A DNA stretch of 64,000 bases from NCBI GenBank assembly GCA_937125225.1, contig CAKZLE010000018.1, forward strand, positions 1 to 64,000, given 5' to 3'. The notes beneath the pieces are model-generated. The model had not been told where the DNA came from and ran no database searches. It worked only from the letters and a program-made list of their open reading frames with translations. How positions within the stretch are numbered: the first letter of the stretch is position 1; each line of letters begins with the position of its first letter. The DNA is from an uncultured Spirochaetia bacterium (lineage in GTDB: Bacteria; Spirochaetota; Spirochaetia; CAKZLE01). Of the stretch, positions 45,567 through 54,776 are shown piece by piece. The position numbers and the translations under genes were made by a program.

Positions 45567-46721
45567 TTAATCTTTTCTCATCATACGTCTCGATGCGATC
45601 TGGGATCTTCGTGATCTGATTCTCTCTACATCGACCGGTAGGGATCCGTATTCATGTACTGTTCCATACATCGTCTCGATGTTCTTCAGGGGGACTGCTT
45701 CATGAACCTCACTTGAGGATCCAATGAATATCTTTCCATTCGATCCGATCTTTTCGATCAGTTCGAGCGTCTCATCCTCCACATCGAAGGGGTTACCGAA
45801 GGGTAGGGTCTCTTCACAACAGACATTGCCGAAGTAGATCAGCTCAGGGTACATCTGATAGATTTCGAAGATATCGTTACATCCGGCCCGTTCAATCGGA
45901 TTGAGACCATCGGCTTTCAACTCTTCAGCGATGATAGGGAGTAACTGTCCATATCGCCCATCTGTATGGAACATGATGGATCCCCCAATGTCCTTGAGCG
46001 GTTGTGCCAACCTCTTCCAGTGGGGTAGGACACTTTCTCTGATGAAGTTCGGTGAGAATATCGGCCCTGTCGATCCTGCACAATCATCCCCCATAAAATG
46101 GAGAGGGACTGAATGTGGTAATGTGGTATAGAGTCTTGATGAGACTGCAGCTGCATCGGTGAAACATTGGATGAGCGATGCTACGATCTCTGGAGCATCA
46201 TAGATGAGCATGGAAAAAAGCTCTAAGTCGGTATAGGTATATGCATTGCATAGAGGTGCATCGACTACTCCGATATGAACTACATCATGAGCATGGAACC
46301 CCTCAAGGACTGCTTTCATGTAGGGTAGATATCTCTCTTCGATTCTTGTAGGATCTGCTATCTCTGGAAGATGCATCTTCAATCCTTCAAGATCATGAAA
46401 TGGTCGTTCTGCGATCCAACCGGTCTCACCACTCTGTTCTACTCTCCAACCGGCTGCATCAGCTCCATGGTATCGCTTGAAGTTATCGACCGTTCCATGC
46501 ATCCAATGGTGTGAAGGATCATAGACTGCTCGGGTGATATCGAGTCCAACACCCTTAAGAGCTCTCGCATTGATATCTATGAGCTCTTCGAAGCTATATC
46601 GTTTATCCTCTTTGTAACCACCATAGATCTTCAAGACGTCGGTGTTGTCAAGATAGTCATAGGTCATGATCCTGTCGGCTTCACCTGAGAGAGCTGATCT
46701 TAGACGCTGTTCATTGTTCAT
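45567..46721 (-). CDS. UROD-like superfamily protein lacking zinc ligands
   Basis: A 384-residue member of the same superfamily. The motif region that holds H-x-C in its neighbour reads IMFHTDGRYGQ here, and the final Cys position reads FIGSSSEVHE, so the zinc site is absent or different. GDDCAGSTGPIFSP and LIYFGNVCCEETLPFGNPFD are typical family segments. First gene of a two-gene unit divergent from an AraC-type regulator. It may be a partner subunit of, or a different enzyme from, the gene downstream. Confidence 0.75.
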   Translation of the reverse strand: MNNEQRLRSALSGEADRIMTYDYLDNTDVLKIYGGYKEDKRYSFEELIDINARALKGVGLDITRAVYDPSHHWMHGTVDNFKRYHGADAAGWRVEQSGETGWIAERPFHDLEGLKMHLPEIADPTRIEERYLPYMKAVLEGFHAHDVVHIGVVDAPLCNAYTYTDLELFSMLIYDAPEIVASLIQCFTDAAAVSSRLYTTLPHSVPLHFMGDDCAGSTGPIFSPNFIRESVLPHWKRLAQPLKDIGGSIMFHTDGRYGQLLPIIAEELKADGLNPIERAGCNDIFEIYQMYPELIYFGNVCCEETLPFGNPFDVEDETLELIEKIGSNGKIFIGSSSEVHEAVPLKNIETMYGTVHEYGSLPVDVERIRSRRSQIASRRMMRKD

Positions 46722-46737
46722 AATGACTCCTCATCTG

Positions 46738-46754
46738 ATATTATCTGATAATAT
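46738..46754. promoter_or_regulatory. Palindrome in the divergent UROD/AraC promoter region
   Basis: Perfect 17-bp palindrome ATATTATC-T-GATAATAT in the short gap between the UROD-like gene (start 46721) and the AraC-type gene. TATCTGATAATATGATAAC around it adds TGATAA repeats. Likely operator, though AraC proteins more often use direct repeats. Confidence 0.5.
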
Positions 46755-46789
46755 GATAACTTCCCTTGCATCAGAATGACATTGCACTT

Positions 46790-47650
46790 ATGATGAAAAA
46801 CATGGATAATCTGATGAACGATGAACAGCTGCTTCAACAGGTGACAGGGCTTTGTATCGATGGTATTGGCTACTTGAGAACTACAATTGCTACAAGACTT
46901 TACCGGCCAAGATCGTTACAGACCTATGGATTAGTCTTTGTGTTCGAAGGTGATGGAGAATTTGCATCAGAATCTAGCGGGTACTACAAAGTTGAGCCCG
47001 GAGATTGTCTCCTTCTGTTTCCCGGGGAGAGCCATATCTATGGTCCGAGGGGCAAAAGTGGGTACTGGAGAGAGTACTGGGTACTCTTTTCTGGGAACAT
47101 GATTGAGAGGCTCATCACTGAGAGGTACCTAACCAAAGAGTCTCCACTGATCAAGATCCCAAAGAGACTCAGTTTTGAGGTGAAACATATCCTCGAAGGT
47201 ATGCATGAACGGTATCGGACGCAGCACTCTCTACATGACAGCGCTCTCTATGCCGATCTATTCGAACTGCTTGTAAAACTCATCCATCCAAGTACGACCG
47301 ATACCTCGAGTGATCAACTCGAGGCTTCAGAGATGAGAGAGATCCTCATAAGACATATCTATTCAGAGAAGCGGATCGAGGAGTTCTTCTATACAGATAG
47401 AGAGAGTTACCATACTCTACGATTACGTTTCAAGCAGGTGACTGGACTGAGTCCGAGAGAGTTCATCACCAATCAGAGAGTAGATCGGGCTAAGGAGTTA
47501 CTCATGTTCTCAGACCTCCCAATCCAGGTGATAGCTCAGAAGAGTGGTTATCAGGACCCCTTCTATTTCTCCCGTCTCTTCAAAGACCGGGAGGGGGTAT
47601 CTCCTAGAAGATTCAGGGAAAGACTATTGAGTGATAGTTCACAATATTAG
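46790..47650 (+). CDS. AraC-family transcriptional regulator
   Basis: About 286 residues. The N-terminal cupin-like sugar-binding domain has VFVFEGDGEF and VEPGDCLLLFPGESHIYGPR. The C-terminal AraC domain has SPREFITNQRVDRAKELLMF and IQVIAQKSGYQDPFYFSRLF. The start is uncertain: ATGs at 46790, 46793, 46802 and 46814 and a TTG at 46766 are in frame, and none has a clear ribosome-binding site. It is divergent from the two UROD-like genes and probably controls them. Confidence 0.88.
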   Translation: MMKNMDNLMNDEQLLQQVTGLCIDGIGYLRTTIATRLYRPRSLQTYGLVFVFEGDGEFASESSGYYKVEPGDCLLLFPGESHIYGPRGKSGYWREYWVLFSGNMIERLITERYLTKESPLIKIPKRLSFEVKHILEGMHERYRTQHSLHDSALYADLFELLVKLIHPSTTDTSSDQLEASEMREILIRHIYSEKRIEEFFYTDRESYHTLRLRFKQVTGLSPREFITNQRVDRAKELLMFSDLPIQVIAQKSGYQDPFYFSRLFKDREGVSPRRFRERLLSDSSQY

Positions 47651-47712
47651 AAAAAGAATAATAAAATAGTTCTATACATGATATAGACCATGTGCTAAGG
47701 TATGACCATCAA

Positions 47713-47880
47713 TAGTGCTGACTATATGTCGGCTTAAAAGGGAATTCGGTGTGAATCCGAAGCGATCCCGTCACTGTAATCCGTTAGGCATTACCGTAGC
47801 CCCCAAAGAGGGACAACCACTGAATGATGATTCATTCGGGAAGGTCGGTAATGATTCGGTAAGCCAGGAGACCTGCTTTT
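47713..47880 (+). ncRNA. Cobalamin riboswitch
   Basis: Conserved parts of the B12 riboswitch occur in order: GGCTTAAAAGGGAATTCGGT, GTGAATCCGAAGCGATCCCG, TCACTGTAA, CCACTG followed by a variable hairpin (GAATGATGATTCATTC), and the B12 box AAGCCAGGAGACCTGC at 47861-47876. The gap 47651-47991 contains only this element and the leader. Downstream, AAAAC-AGGA-GTTTT (47973-47986) could place the Shine-Dalgarno in a small loop, so control at translation is possible. It regulates the CbiK-like gene that follows. Confidence 0.92.
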
Positions 47881-47991
47881 GAACAAATACATAATGCTCT
47901 TCGAGGAAAGAGGGTTGTCGTTCATTTATCTGATCATAATATGAATATACCCAAATTATCCGCAGAGCTCTGAAAACAGGAGTTTTAGCGT

Positions 47992-48855
47992 ATGAAAAAA
48001 GGAACTATCTTCCTTAGTGTCTTAGCCCTAGTGGCTATTGGATTCAGTTCATGTGCCACCATGGCAACGAAACAAGTCGATAGACCGGCAATCGTCATCG
48101 CAGCCTTTGGTTCGAGTTATGAGACAGGTCTTAAGAACCTTGAAGACTTTGATTCAGCAGTTTTAGAGGCCTTCCCTGATGCGGATGTCTATTGGGCTTT
48201 CACTGCGAACTTCATCGTGAAGAAACTGCGAGCTCGAGGTCAGAATACGATCTTCGCTCGAGAAGTCGAAGTCAGATCATTAGATGAGGTCTATGAGATG
48301 TTACTAGAGAAGGGCCAGACGGTGGTGCTCGTCCAGTCACTGCATCTGATGGTAGGTGAGGAGTATCGTGAAGTCCTCACTACACCAGCTTATGGATTGA
48401 ATGTGAAATACAGCCATCCGATGCTCTTCTATCCTGAGAACGTCGAAGGTTCGGTAGTTGCCCTCTCTCATGCATTCGGAACTGAAGATGATACCTTGAC
48501 GATCCTCTGTGCTCATGGAAATGAGAAACATCTTGAATATAACTCAGAACTCATACAGATAGATAGCTATCTGAGAGAGAACTATGAGAATACCTACCTG
48601 ACTGTGATGGAGGGGGAACCGAACTTTGATGACCTCTTTGCAGAGTTGGACCTCGAACAGTTCTCCAAGGTCAAGTTCATCACCTTTATGCTCACCTTCG
48701 GTGATCATATGTCAAATGATGTCATGGGTGATGAAGAGGATGCGCTCAAAGTCCGTCTCGGCCTCGAGGCAACCATTACCGATGGTATGGCAAGTGACTC
48801 GTATATCCAGAACTTATTCATCAGCAATATGAAAGATCTGCTGACACAGTTCTAG
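47992..48855 (+). CDS. cbiK: Sirohydrochlorin cobaltochelatase, lipoprotein CbiK
   Basis: A 287-residue CbiK-type chelatase that inserts Co(II) into sirohydrochlorin in anaerobic B12 synthesis. VIAAFGSSYETG, QSLHLMVGEEY (metal His), CAHGNEKH (His) and FGDHMSNDVMGDEED match the family. It begins with a lipoprotein signal peptide, MKKGTIFLSVLALVAIGFSS then CATM, so the enzyme should be anchored outside the cytoplasmic membrane. Periplasmic CbiK is known in Desulfovibrio. No other cobalamin gene is adjacent. Expression is tied to the B12 riboswitch. Confidence 0.9.
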   Translation: MKKGTIFLSVLALVAIGFSSCATMATKQVDRPAIVIAAFGSSYETGLKNLEDFDSAVLEAFPDADVYWAFTANFIVKKLRARGQNTIFAREVEVRSLDEVYEMLLEKGQTVVLVQSLHLMVGEEYREVLTTPAYGLNVKYSHPMLFYPENVEGSVVALSHAFGTEDDTLTILCAHGNEKHLEYNSELIQIDSYLRENYENTYLTVMEGEPNFDDLFAELDLEQFSKVKFITFMLTFGDHMSNDVMGDEEDALKVRLGLEATITDGMASDSYIQNLFISNMKDLLTQF

Positions 48856-48883
48856 ACTATAGATCCTAAACTCATTCACTTTT

Positions 48884-48918
48884 GGAACCAGTCTACCACC
48901 TGGTTCCTTTTATTTTGT
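48884..48918 (+). terminator. Rho-independent terminator of cbiK
   Basis: Perfect 8-bp stem GGAACCAG / CTGGTTCC with an 8-base loop, followed by TTTTATTTTG, 28 bases after the stop codon. Confidence 0.88.
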
Positions 48919-49014
48919 CTCGAGGATAGCTCGATTCTCGCTACCACGATAAACTGAGGAGTCGTTTTGAGTTGTGAGTAAAGGGCTTATCAAAATGTGG
49001 ATAAGATAGTGCCA

Positions 49015-49046
49015 TCAGAGATATGATGAAATGATCATATCTCTGA
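49015..49046 (-). terminator. Hairpin after trkH
   Basis: Perfect 13-bp stem TCAGAGATATGAT / ATCATATCTCTGA with a 6-base loop, 18 bases after the trkH stop on the minus strand. A smaller GAGGC/GCCTC hairpin (49045-49060) overlaps its foot. No long T-run. Confidence 0.55.
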
Positions 49047-49063
49047 GGCAGCAAAGCCTCTGA

Positions 49064-50521
49064 TCACTGTTTCCAAGTGCCCGGTACGAAGAGCATGATA
49101 ACAGAGAAGAGTTCTAGACGCCCAAGGAGCATGAAGAAGGAGAGTTGCCACTTTCCGATCATGTTTATATGGCCGTAGTTCTCAATGGAGCCGACCTTAC
49201 CCAGTCCAGGACCGATATTTCCCAGAGTTGCTGCAACACTCGATAGACCAGTCTCTAGATCAAGTCCAGTGGTGATCATGATACTGATGGTCCCTACCAC
49301 GAATATTCCCATGTAGAGGATGAAGAAAGCCGTTACAGATGAGACTGTATCATCTTTGAGAACCTTTCCATTGAAGCGTATTCTCTGTACCTGTTGTGGG
49401 TGAAGGAGACGTTTGATCTCTATGAGAATCCGTTTCCCGATGATCTGGATCCTTACCTGTTTGATACCTCCACCTGTCGAACCACTCGAACCACCGATGA
49501 ACATGAGAAGTAGAAGGATGAATCGAGTAGCATGAGGCCAGATATCAAAGTTGGCAGTTCCATACCCAGTAGTAGTCAGTATACTGACTACCTGGAAGAA
49601 GCTGTCTCTTATCGCTTTACTCACTGAGGTATAGCCCCCTTGGGTGAGTAGTAATCCAGAGATGATAAACCCGAAGATCAGGGTCCCTATCAGGTAGAAA
49701 CGGAACTCTTCATCTTTGAGATAGCACTTGAGTTTTCCTTTCAAGGCCATATAATGCAATACGAAATTCGCCCCTGCAAGGAACATGAAAAAGGTGATGA
49801 CCCATTCGATGGCAGGGCTGTTATAGGCCCCTACACTCAAGTTCCTTGGTGAAAAACCTCCTGTTGCCATGGTCCCGAAGGTATGGGTCAGGGAATCGAA
49901 CAGATCCATCCCACATAACATCAAAGCTACCGTCTCTGCAGCACTAATGATCACATAGACGATCCAGAGCAGCATCGCGGTCTGTTGGATTCTCGGAGTG
50001 AGTTTCTCAGGTATCGGACCCGGTACCTCAGCTTTGAAGAGTTGCATACCCCCGACCCCGATGAAGGGAAGGATGGCAAGACCAAGGACGATGATCCCCA
50101 TACCACCGAGCCAGTGGGTGAGACTTCGCCAAAAGAGCAGTCCTCTTTGTTGTGATTCAATCTCTTGAAGGATCGTAGCACCGGTCGTGGTGAATCCTGA
50201 CATAGCCTCAAAGAAGGCATCGGTATAACTCGGGACCATGCCGCTGAGATAGAAGGGCAGGGCACCGATGATGGAGGCAAGGATCCAGGAGAGGGTGACG
50301 ACAGCGAAAGCTTCTCGTACCCTAAGTTCCTGATATCCTTTTTTCGTGCGTCCAAGAAAAAACAGAGCTAATCCGATGATCAGCCCGATAGTGATGCTTT
50401 CGATGAAGGCGAAGGTATCTGTTCCCTGGGAGGCGATACTCCAACCCAAGGGCCAGAGCATCGTAAGAGAGATGATTATACCAAGCAGTCCGAGGACTCT
50501 GATGACTATCTTGATCTTCAT
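49064..50521 (-). CDS. trkH: Trk/Ktr potassium uptake channel subunit
   Basis: A 485-residue membrane protein of the TrkH family. It has four repeated pore loops with selectivity-filter glycines: FTTTGATIL, GTMATGGFSPRN, LTTTGYGTANF and GNIGPGLGKVG. The GGSSGSTGGGIKQVR segment in the third repeat is also typical. It starts inside the trkA stop (four-base overlap), so the channel and its nucleotide-binding regulator are coupled. Imports K+ driven by membrane potential, probably with H+ or Na+. Confidence 0.94.
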   Translation of the reverse strand: MKIKIVIRVLGLLGIIISLTMLWPLGWSIASQGTDTFAFIESITIGLIIGLALFFLGRTKKGYQELRVREAFAVVTLSWILASIIGALPFYLSGMVPSYTDAFFEAMSGFTTTGATILQEIESQQRGLLFWRSLTHWLGGMGIIVLGLAILPFIGVGGMQLFKAEVPGPIPEKLTPRIQQTAMLLWIVYVIISAAETVALMLCGMDLFDSLTHTFGTMATGGFSPRNLSVGAYNSPAIEWVITFFMFLAGANFVLHYMALKGKLKCYLKDEEFRFYLIGTLIFGFIISGLLLTQGGYTSVSKAIRDSFFQVVSILTTTGYGTANFDIWPHATRFILLLLMFIGGSSGSTGGGIKQVRIQIIGKRILIEIKRLLHPQQVQRIRFNGKVLKDDTVSSVTAFFILYMGIFVVGTISIMITTGLDLETGLSSVAATLGNIGPGLGKVGSIENYGHINMIGKWQLSFFMLLGRLELFSVIMLFVPGTWKQ

Positions 50522-51885
50522 AGGGTGATGTCCATCATATCGGTGAATCTTTTCATATGAGTCTCTGAAGAGAAGATCAAGAGCTGATCTCCAGCAAAGA
50601 TCTCTGTATTACCGTTTGGAAGAAGGATCTCATCATCTCGTTTGATCATCGCGAAGATCACTCCTCGAGGAATATTCAGAGCGGAGATCCTCTTGCCGGT
50701 AAGCGGGGAACCTGGGGAAACCGTGATCTCGAGGATCTCGGAATTGATACGATCGATGAGGGAGAGCGAACTCGCACTCATCGGGTATCTGATATGTCGT
50801 AGGATCACTGAAGCCAATGATTCGTTCGGGTTGACTACTGCATCCACAGGAAGTTCTCTCACGAGCCTTGTGAGTGTGTTGTTATGGACTATGGCGATAC
50901 TCTTTCGTGTTTTCAGTGTCTTGGCAAGAGATGCTAGGATGAGGTTCTTCTCATCTGAGTTCGTAGCAGCGATGAAACCATCAGTATTAGCTATTCCCTC
51001 ATTCTCTAGCAGAGTCTCACTGATCCCATCACCATTGATGACGGTGATCTTCGGGTACTCTATGTTGATCTGTTGGCACACTGAGATATCTTGGTCAATG
51101 ATCGTGATATCGATACCAGGATGATTCTTAAGAAGTCTGTTGGAGACTGCCAAACCACTCTTACCACCACCTACGATCATGACTTTGCGAAAACGTTTAG
51201 CCTTCTTTCTGGTAAAGAGCTGTTCTACCTCTTTACTGTGATTCTTGAAGGTGATCAGATAACAGAGATCCCCGGTCTGGGCGACCCAGTCCCCTGATGG
51301 GGTGAAACCCCCATCCCCACGTTCGACATAGACGAGAACCGCACCATACTCTGGATGTCGTACGGCTATCTCTGTAAGGCTCAAGCCGAGGATCGGCGAG
51401 TCTTCGGTCACCATGAAGGCATAGGAGCCTGCCTGACCTGAGAGGAACTCTGTGGTATGGACTGCTGAATTGAGAAAGAGCATCTCTTCGATCTCTCGTG
51501 CGACTGAACGTTCTGGAGAGAGTATCTCGTCGATCTGGAGGGCCTTTGCCCATTCTGGAGAATCGGTATATTCAGCATTCATAGCTCGAGATATGACATG
51601 TTTCACACCAAGATGCTTAGCCTGCCAGCTTGCCATGATGTTCACTTCATCCTTGTTTGAACAGGCAATGAGGAAGTCAATATGGTTTTCCCCATCTATT
51701 CCCGCCTCAGCCAGGACTGAAGGACGTGATCCATTACCGATGATCACCTGGACATCGATCTCGTTCTCCAGTTGTTGTGCATACTCTTCACGACTCTCGA
51801 TCATTACAATATCATGCCCTGCTCTCGAGAGGGTAGATGCTAGGGTGTACCCTACGTTTCCGGCTCCAACAATTACTATCTTCAC
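50518..51885 (-). CDS. trkA: Trk potassium uptake regulator, NAD-binding
   Basis: A 455-residue cytoplasmic regulatory protein with two RCK repeats. The first Rossmann fold begins IVIVGAGNVGYTLASTLSRA; the second begins about residue 230 with VMIVGGGKSGLAVSNRLL. Each is followed by a TrkA-C domain (about 145-220 and 370-453). Length and layout match E. coli TrkA. It binds NAD(H) or other nucleotides and gates TrkH, encoded directly downstream. Confidence 0.94.
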   Translation of the reverse strand: MKIVIVGAGNVGYTLASTLSRAGHDIVMIESREEYAQQLENEIDVQVIIGNGSRPSVLAEAGIDGENHIDFLIACSNKDEVNIMASWQAKHLGVKHVISRAMNAEYTDSPEWAKALQIDEILSPERSVAREIEEMLFLNSAVHTTEFLSGQAGSYAFMVTEDSPILGLSLTEIAVRHPEYGAVLVYVERGDGGFTPSGDWVAQTGDLCYLITFKNHSKEVEQLFTRKKAKRFRKVMIVGGGKSGLAVSNRLLKNHPGIDITIIDQDISVCQQINIEYPKITVINGDGISETLLENEGIANTDGFIAATNSDEKNLILASLAKTLKTRKSIAIVHNNTLTRLVRELPVDAVVNPNESLASVILRHIRYPMSASSLSLIDRINSEILEITVSPGSPLTGKRISALNIPRGVIFAMIKRDDEILLPNGNTEIFAGDQLLIFSSETHMKRFTDMMDITL

Positions 51886-52195
51886 AAACTGATCCTTTAT
51901 GGTTAGAAAAATGATAACAAGTTACGTATGGGGACTATCATAGTACAGCTTCCTATTCTATTCAACTGATAAATACGATCTCACCGGTAAGCGAAGGGAT
52001 TCCCCGGGTATGATCGACTTCTGAAGCTCCCTGATTCATGATAGGTCTAGTAGGAGTTACACGGTAGTCTTGTGAGCTTAGTAACGGTCTTGAATGACTC
52101 TTATACACAGGGATTGTAATAAATCGATCATTGTTACTTCTCTATTCATTCGATGATATGGTAATATCATGCTATTCTAGTAGTTGAGGTGGAGT
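51886..52195. other. Gap between trkA and the ZIP gene, with a palindrome
   Basis: No gene is visible in these 310 bases between divergent genes. Near the right end is a perfect inverted repeat ATGATAT-GGTA-ATATCAT (52153-52170), 25 bases before the ZIP start, which may be an operator for a metal-responsive repressor. I see no clear terminators or RNA elements. Confidence 0.5.
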
Positions 52196-52993
52196 ATGAA
52201 TCCAGTATTATTTGCTTTGGGTCTTACAGTCTTTGCAGGTCTTGCAACAGGGGTTGGTAGTGCCTTGGCATTCTTATCCAAGAAATTCAATCCGAAGTTC
52301 CTCGCTGGTGCCCTCGGGTTTTCAGCAGGGGTGATGATCTATGTCTCCTTTATCGAGATATTCGTGAAGGCCCGGGATTCTTTGAGTAGTTATTATGGAG
52401 ATACGAAAGGGTATTGGGTCACGACTATCGCGTTCTTCTGTGGAATAGCTCTGATTGCTGTGATCGATAAGCTCATACCCTCCTTTGAGAACCCACACGA
52501 GATCAAGAATATAGATCAGGTACCCGATGAGGCCTCAGAGAAAAGATTATTACGAATGGGGATGTTCTCTGCTTTAGCAATAGCGATCCATAATTTTCCA
52601 GAAGGCCTCGCTACCTTCATGAGTGCCCTCACAGACCCTACTTTAGGTATCAGTATCGCGATTGCTATCGCTATTCACAATATTCCTGAGGGTGTAGCGG
52701 TTTCTGCTCCCATTTACTATGCGACGAAGAGCAGGAAGAAGGCTTTCTGGTTATCGTTCGCCTCAGGCCTCGCAGAACCGGTAGGAGCTCTTCTTGGGTA
52801 TTTTATCTTGAGGAATGTCTTCAATGAGTCTACTTTCGGGATCATATTCGCAGGAGTAGCGGGTATCATGGTATATATATCCCTTGATGAACTACTCCCT
52901 ACAGCAGAGGAGTATGGGGAACACCATATTGCCATCGGAGGACTGATTGCCGGGATGGTGGTGATGTCTATCAGCCTGTTGATGTTCGCATGA
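52196..52993 (+). CDS. zupT: ZIP-family metal transporter, ZupT-like
   Basis: A 265-residue membrane protein with eight predicted helices that imports divalent metals such as zinc. Helices IV and V hold the metal-binding motifs [10 protein letters not shown] and [11 protein letters not shown] loop after helix III ([12 protein letters not shown]) is the variable region. The ATG at 52196 follows GGTGGAG; a TTG at 52184 is in frame but less likely. Stands alone. Confidence 0.92.
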   Translation: MNPVLFALGLTVFAGLATGVGSALAFLSKKFNPKFLAGALGFSAGVMIYVSFIEIFVKARDSLSSYYGDTKGYWVTTIAFFCGIALIAVIDKLIPSFENPHEIKNIDQVPDEASEKRLLRMGMFSALAIAIHNFPEGLATFMSALTDPTLGISIAIAIAIHNIPEGVAVSAPIYYATKSRKKAFWLSFASGLAEPVGALLGYFILRNVFNESTFGIIFAGVAGIMVYISLDELLPTAEEYGEHHIAIGGLIAGMVVMSISLLMFA

Positions 52994-53112
52994 TCTTATC
53001 GTGTCATAGACACCCTTTTTTCTTTTGAAAAAGCATCAATCACACAGGTGATATGCAACTCTCTTAGCTATCGATAGATAGGAAAGAGGGTACGTTCTTC
53101 GTTGATATTTAT

Positions 53113-53157
53113 AAAAAGATTCTTGACAAAATAGTGTTGTCAAGAATCTTTTTTTTT
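53113..53157. terminator. Strong symmetrical terminator
   Basis: Perfect 17-bp stem (AAAAAGATTCTTGACAA with TTGTCAAGAATCTTTTT) and 7-base loop, followed by more Ts. It lies 120 bases after the ZIP gene and 214 before the PTS EIICB start. The A-run on one side and T-run on the other let it act in both directions. It could end the ZIP transcript or serve as an attenuator for the PTS operon. Confidence 0.85.
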
Positions 53158-53260
53158 ATTGTCATAAGGTAAAAACACTCTAAAAACATTTTATTCTAAC
53201 TCATAAGTATTGTATATATGGATATATAGTAAGTAATTATAAATAGATAAAACATGATCG

Positions 53261-53300
53261 AATATTGTTGCCAAAATGGGATTTACTCAATATTGCCAAT
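53261..53300 (+). promoter_or_regulatory. Repeats in the PTS operon promoter region
   Basis: AATATTGTTGCCAA (53261) and AATATTGCCAAT (53289) form a direct repeat 28 bp apart. TTGCCA (53268-53273) and TATTGC (53291-53296) are 17 bases apart and could be -35/-10. The repeats may be target sites for the PRD activator at the end of the operon. Apart from this and the terminator, 52994-53370 holds nothing I recognise. Confidence 0.3.
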
Positions 53301-53370
53301 TAAGAATTACTATGACTTTGAGAATTTGTGAAGTCGGGGGATAATGAGACAACGAAAAAGGGAGGCTATT

Positions 53371-54759
53371 ATGGCACAAGTAAAGAAGTCTGGATCTAGT
53401 AAACTAGGTGTCCAGAAATTTGGAAAGTTTTTAAGCGGCATGGTCATGCCGAATATTGGAGCATTTATTGCTTGGGGGTTGATAACTGCACTGTTTATCC
53501 CTACCGGCTGGATACCTAATGAAAGGTTATCAGCTTTAGTAGGGCCAATGATTACCTATATGTTACCATTGTTGATCGCATATACTGGTGGTAAGATGGT
53601 TGGAGGCATTCGTGGTGGTGTCGTCGGGGCGATTGCCACCATGGGTGTCATCGTTGGAACCGATATCCCAATGTTCATCGGAGCGATGATCATGGGACCT
53701 TTCGGTGGTTTGGTGATCAAGAAGGCAGATAAAGCTGTTGAAGGTAAAGTACCAGTAGGATTCGAGATGTTGGTAGACAACTTCTCAGCAGGTATCCTTG
53801 GTATGCTTCTTGCTCTTCTGGGATTCTTTGTTATGCAGCCGATCCTTAATGTTATCATCACTGTCCTACAGGCAGGTGTTGATGGGCTCATCTCAATGAA
53901 ACTGCTACCGCTCGTATCGCTCTTCATCGAACCTGGTAAGGTATTGTTCCTCAACAATGCAATCAACCATGGTATCCTGTCTCCTCTAGGAATCCAGCAG
54001 GTCGCAGAATCAGGAAAATCAATCCTGTTCCTACTTGAGACTAACCCTGGTCCTGGTCTTGGTATCCTCCTTGCATATTCACTCTTCTCAAAAGGAAATA
54101 TCAAAGCATCAGCACCTAGTGCTATCATCATCCACTTCTTCGGTGGAATCCATGAGATCTATTTCCCCTATATCCTGATGAAACCTATCCTGATCTTATC
54201 AGCAATCGCTGGTGGAGCTACCGGAGTATTGGTTAACCTCATCCTAGGATCAGGAGCAGTTGCATCTCCTTCACCAGGAAGTATCTTTGCTCTGATGGCT
54301 GTTGCACCTAAGGGTGGACACGTACAGATCCTGTTAGGTGTTGCTGCAGCGACAGCTGTATCATTCCTCGTAGCAGCTCCCTTCGTAAGAAACGTTGGTG
54401 CTGATGAAGACTCTGATGAACAGCTTGAGAATGCTAAGAAGTCAATGGCTTCGATGAAAGCTGCCGGAAAGGGAAAGATCACAAGTATCGTATTCGCATG
54501 TGATGCAGGAATGGGATCAAGTGCAATGGGAGCTAACAAGCTTACCAAGATGTTGAAGGCCGCTAACCAGAATATCGTTGTAGAACACTGTTCTGTTGAT
54601 GCTATTCCATCATATGCACAGGTTGTCATCTGTCACAAAGAACTGAAGGCAAGAGTAGAGAGTTCAGGTACAAAAGCAAATATCGTACCTGTCACGAACC
54701 TAGTGAATGCACCACAATACAAAGAAGTCGTAGAATTTGTGGTAAAGAGTAATTCATAA
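53371..54759 (+). CDS. mtlA: PTS mannitol-type transporter, EIICB
   Basis: A 462-residue PTS permease. The EIIC part (about 15-340) has the motif FGGIHEIYFPYILM. The EIIB part near the C-terminus has FACDAGMGSSAMGA with phospho-acceptor C377 (C384 in E. coli MtlA). Unlike E. coli MtlA it lacks a fused EIIA, which is the next gene. ATG at 53371 follows GGGAGG by five bases; a longer frame from 53344 is unlikely. It should import and phosphorylate mannitol or a close hexitol, giving the hexitol 1-phosphate. Confidence 0.92.
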   Translation: MAQVKKSGSSKLGVQKFGKFLSGMVMPNIGAFIAWGLITALFIPTGWIPNERLSALVGPMITYMLPLLIAYTGGKMVGGIRGGVVGAIATMGVIVGTDIPMFIGAMIMGPFGGLVIKKADKAVEGKVPVGFEMLVDNFSAGILGMLLALLGFFVMQPILNVIITVLQAGVDGLISMKLLPLVSLFIEPGKVLFLNNAINHGILSPLGIQQVAESGKSILFLLETNPGPGLGILLAYSLFSKGNIKASAPSAIIIHFFGGIHEIYFPYILMKPILILSAIAGGATGVLVNLILGSGAVASPSPGSIFALMAVAPKGGHVQILLGVAAATAVSFLVAAPFVRNVGADEDSDEQLENAKKSMASMKAAGKGKITSIVFACDAGMGSSAMGANKLTKMLKAANQNIVVEHCSVDAIPSYAQVVICHKELKARVESSGTKANIVPVTNLVNAPQYKEVVEFVVKSNS

Positions 54760-54776
54760 ATAAAAGAGGTTAAGAG

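Noticed and set aside
53261-53340. Sigma-54 promoter for the PTS operon
   Set aside because: No GG-N10-GC element was found and the regulator lacks an AAA+ sigma-54 interaction domain.
53556-54629. 191- and 153-codon minus-strand frames
   Set aside because: Antisense to the EIICB gene, with no ribosome-binding sites and compositions that mirror the real gene.
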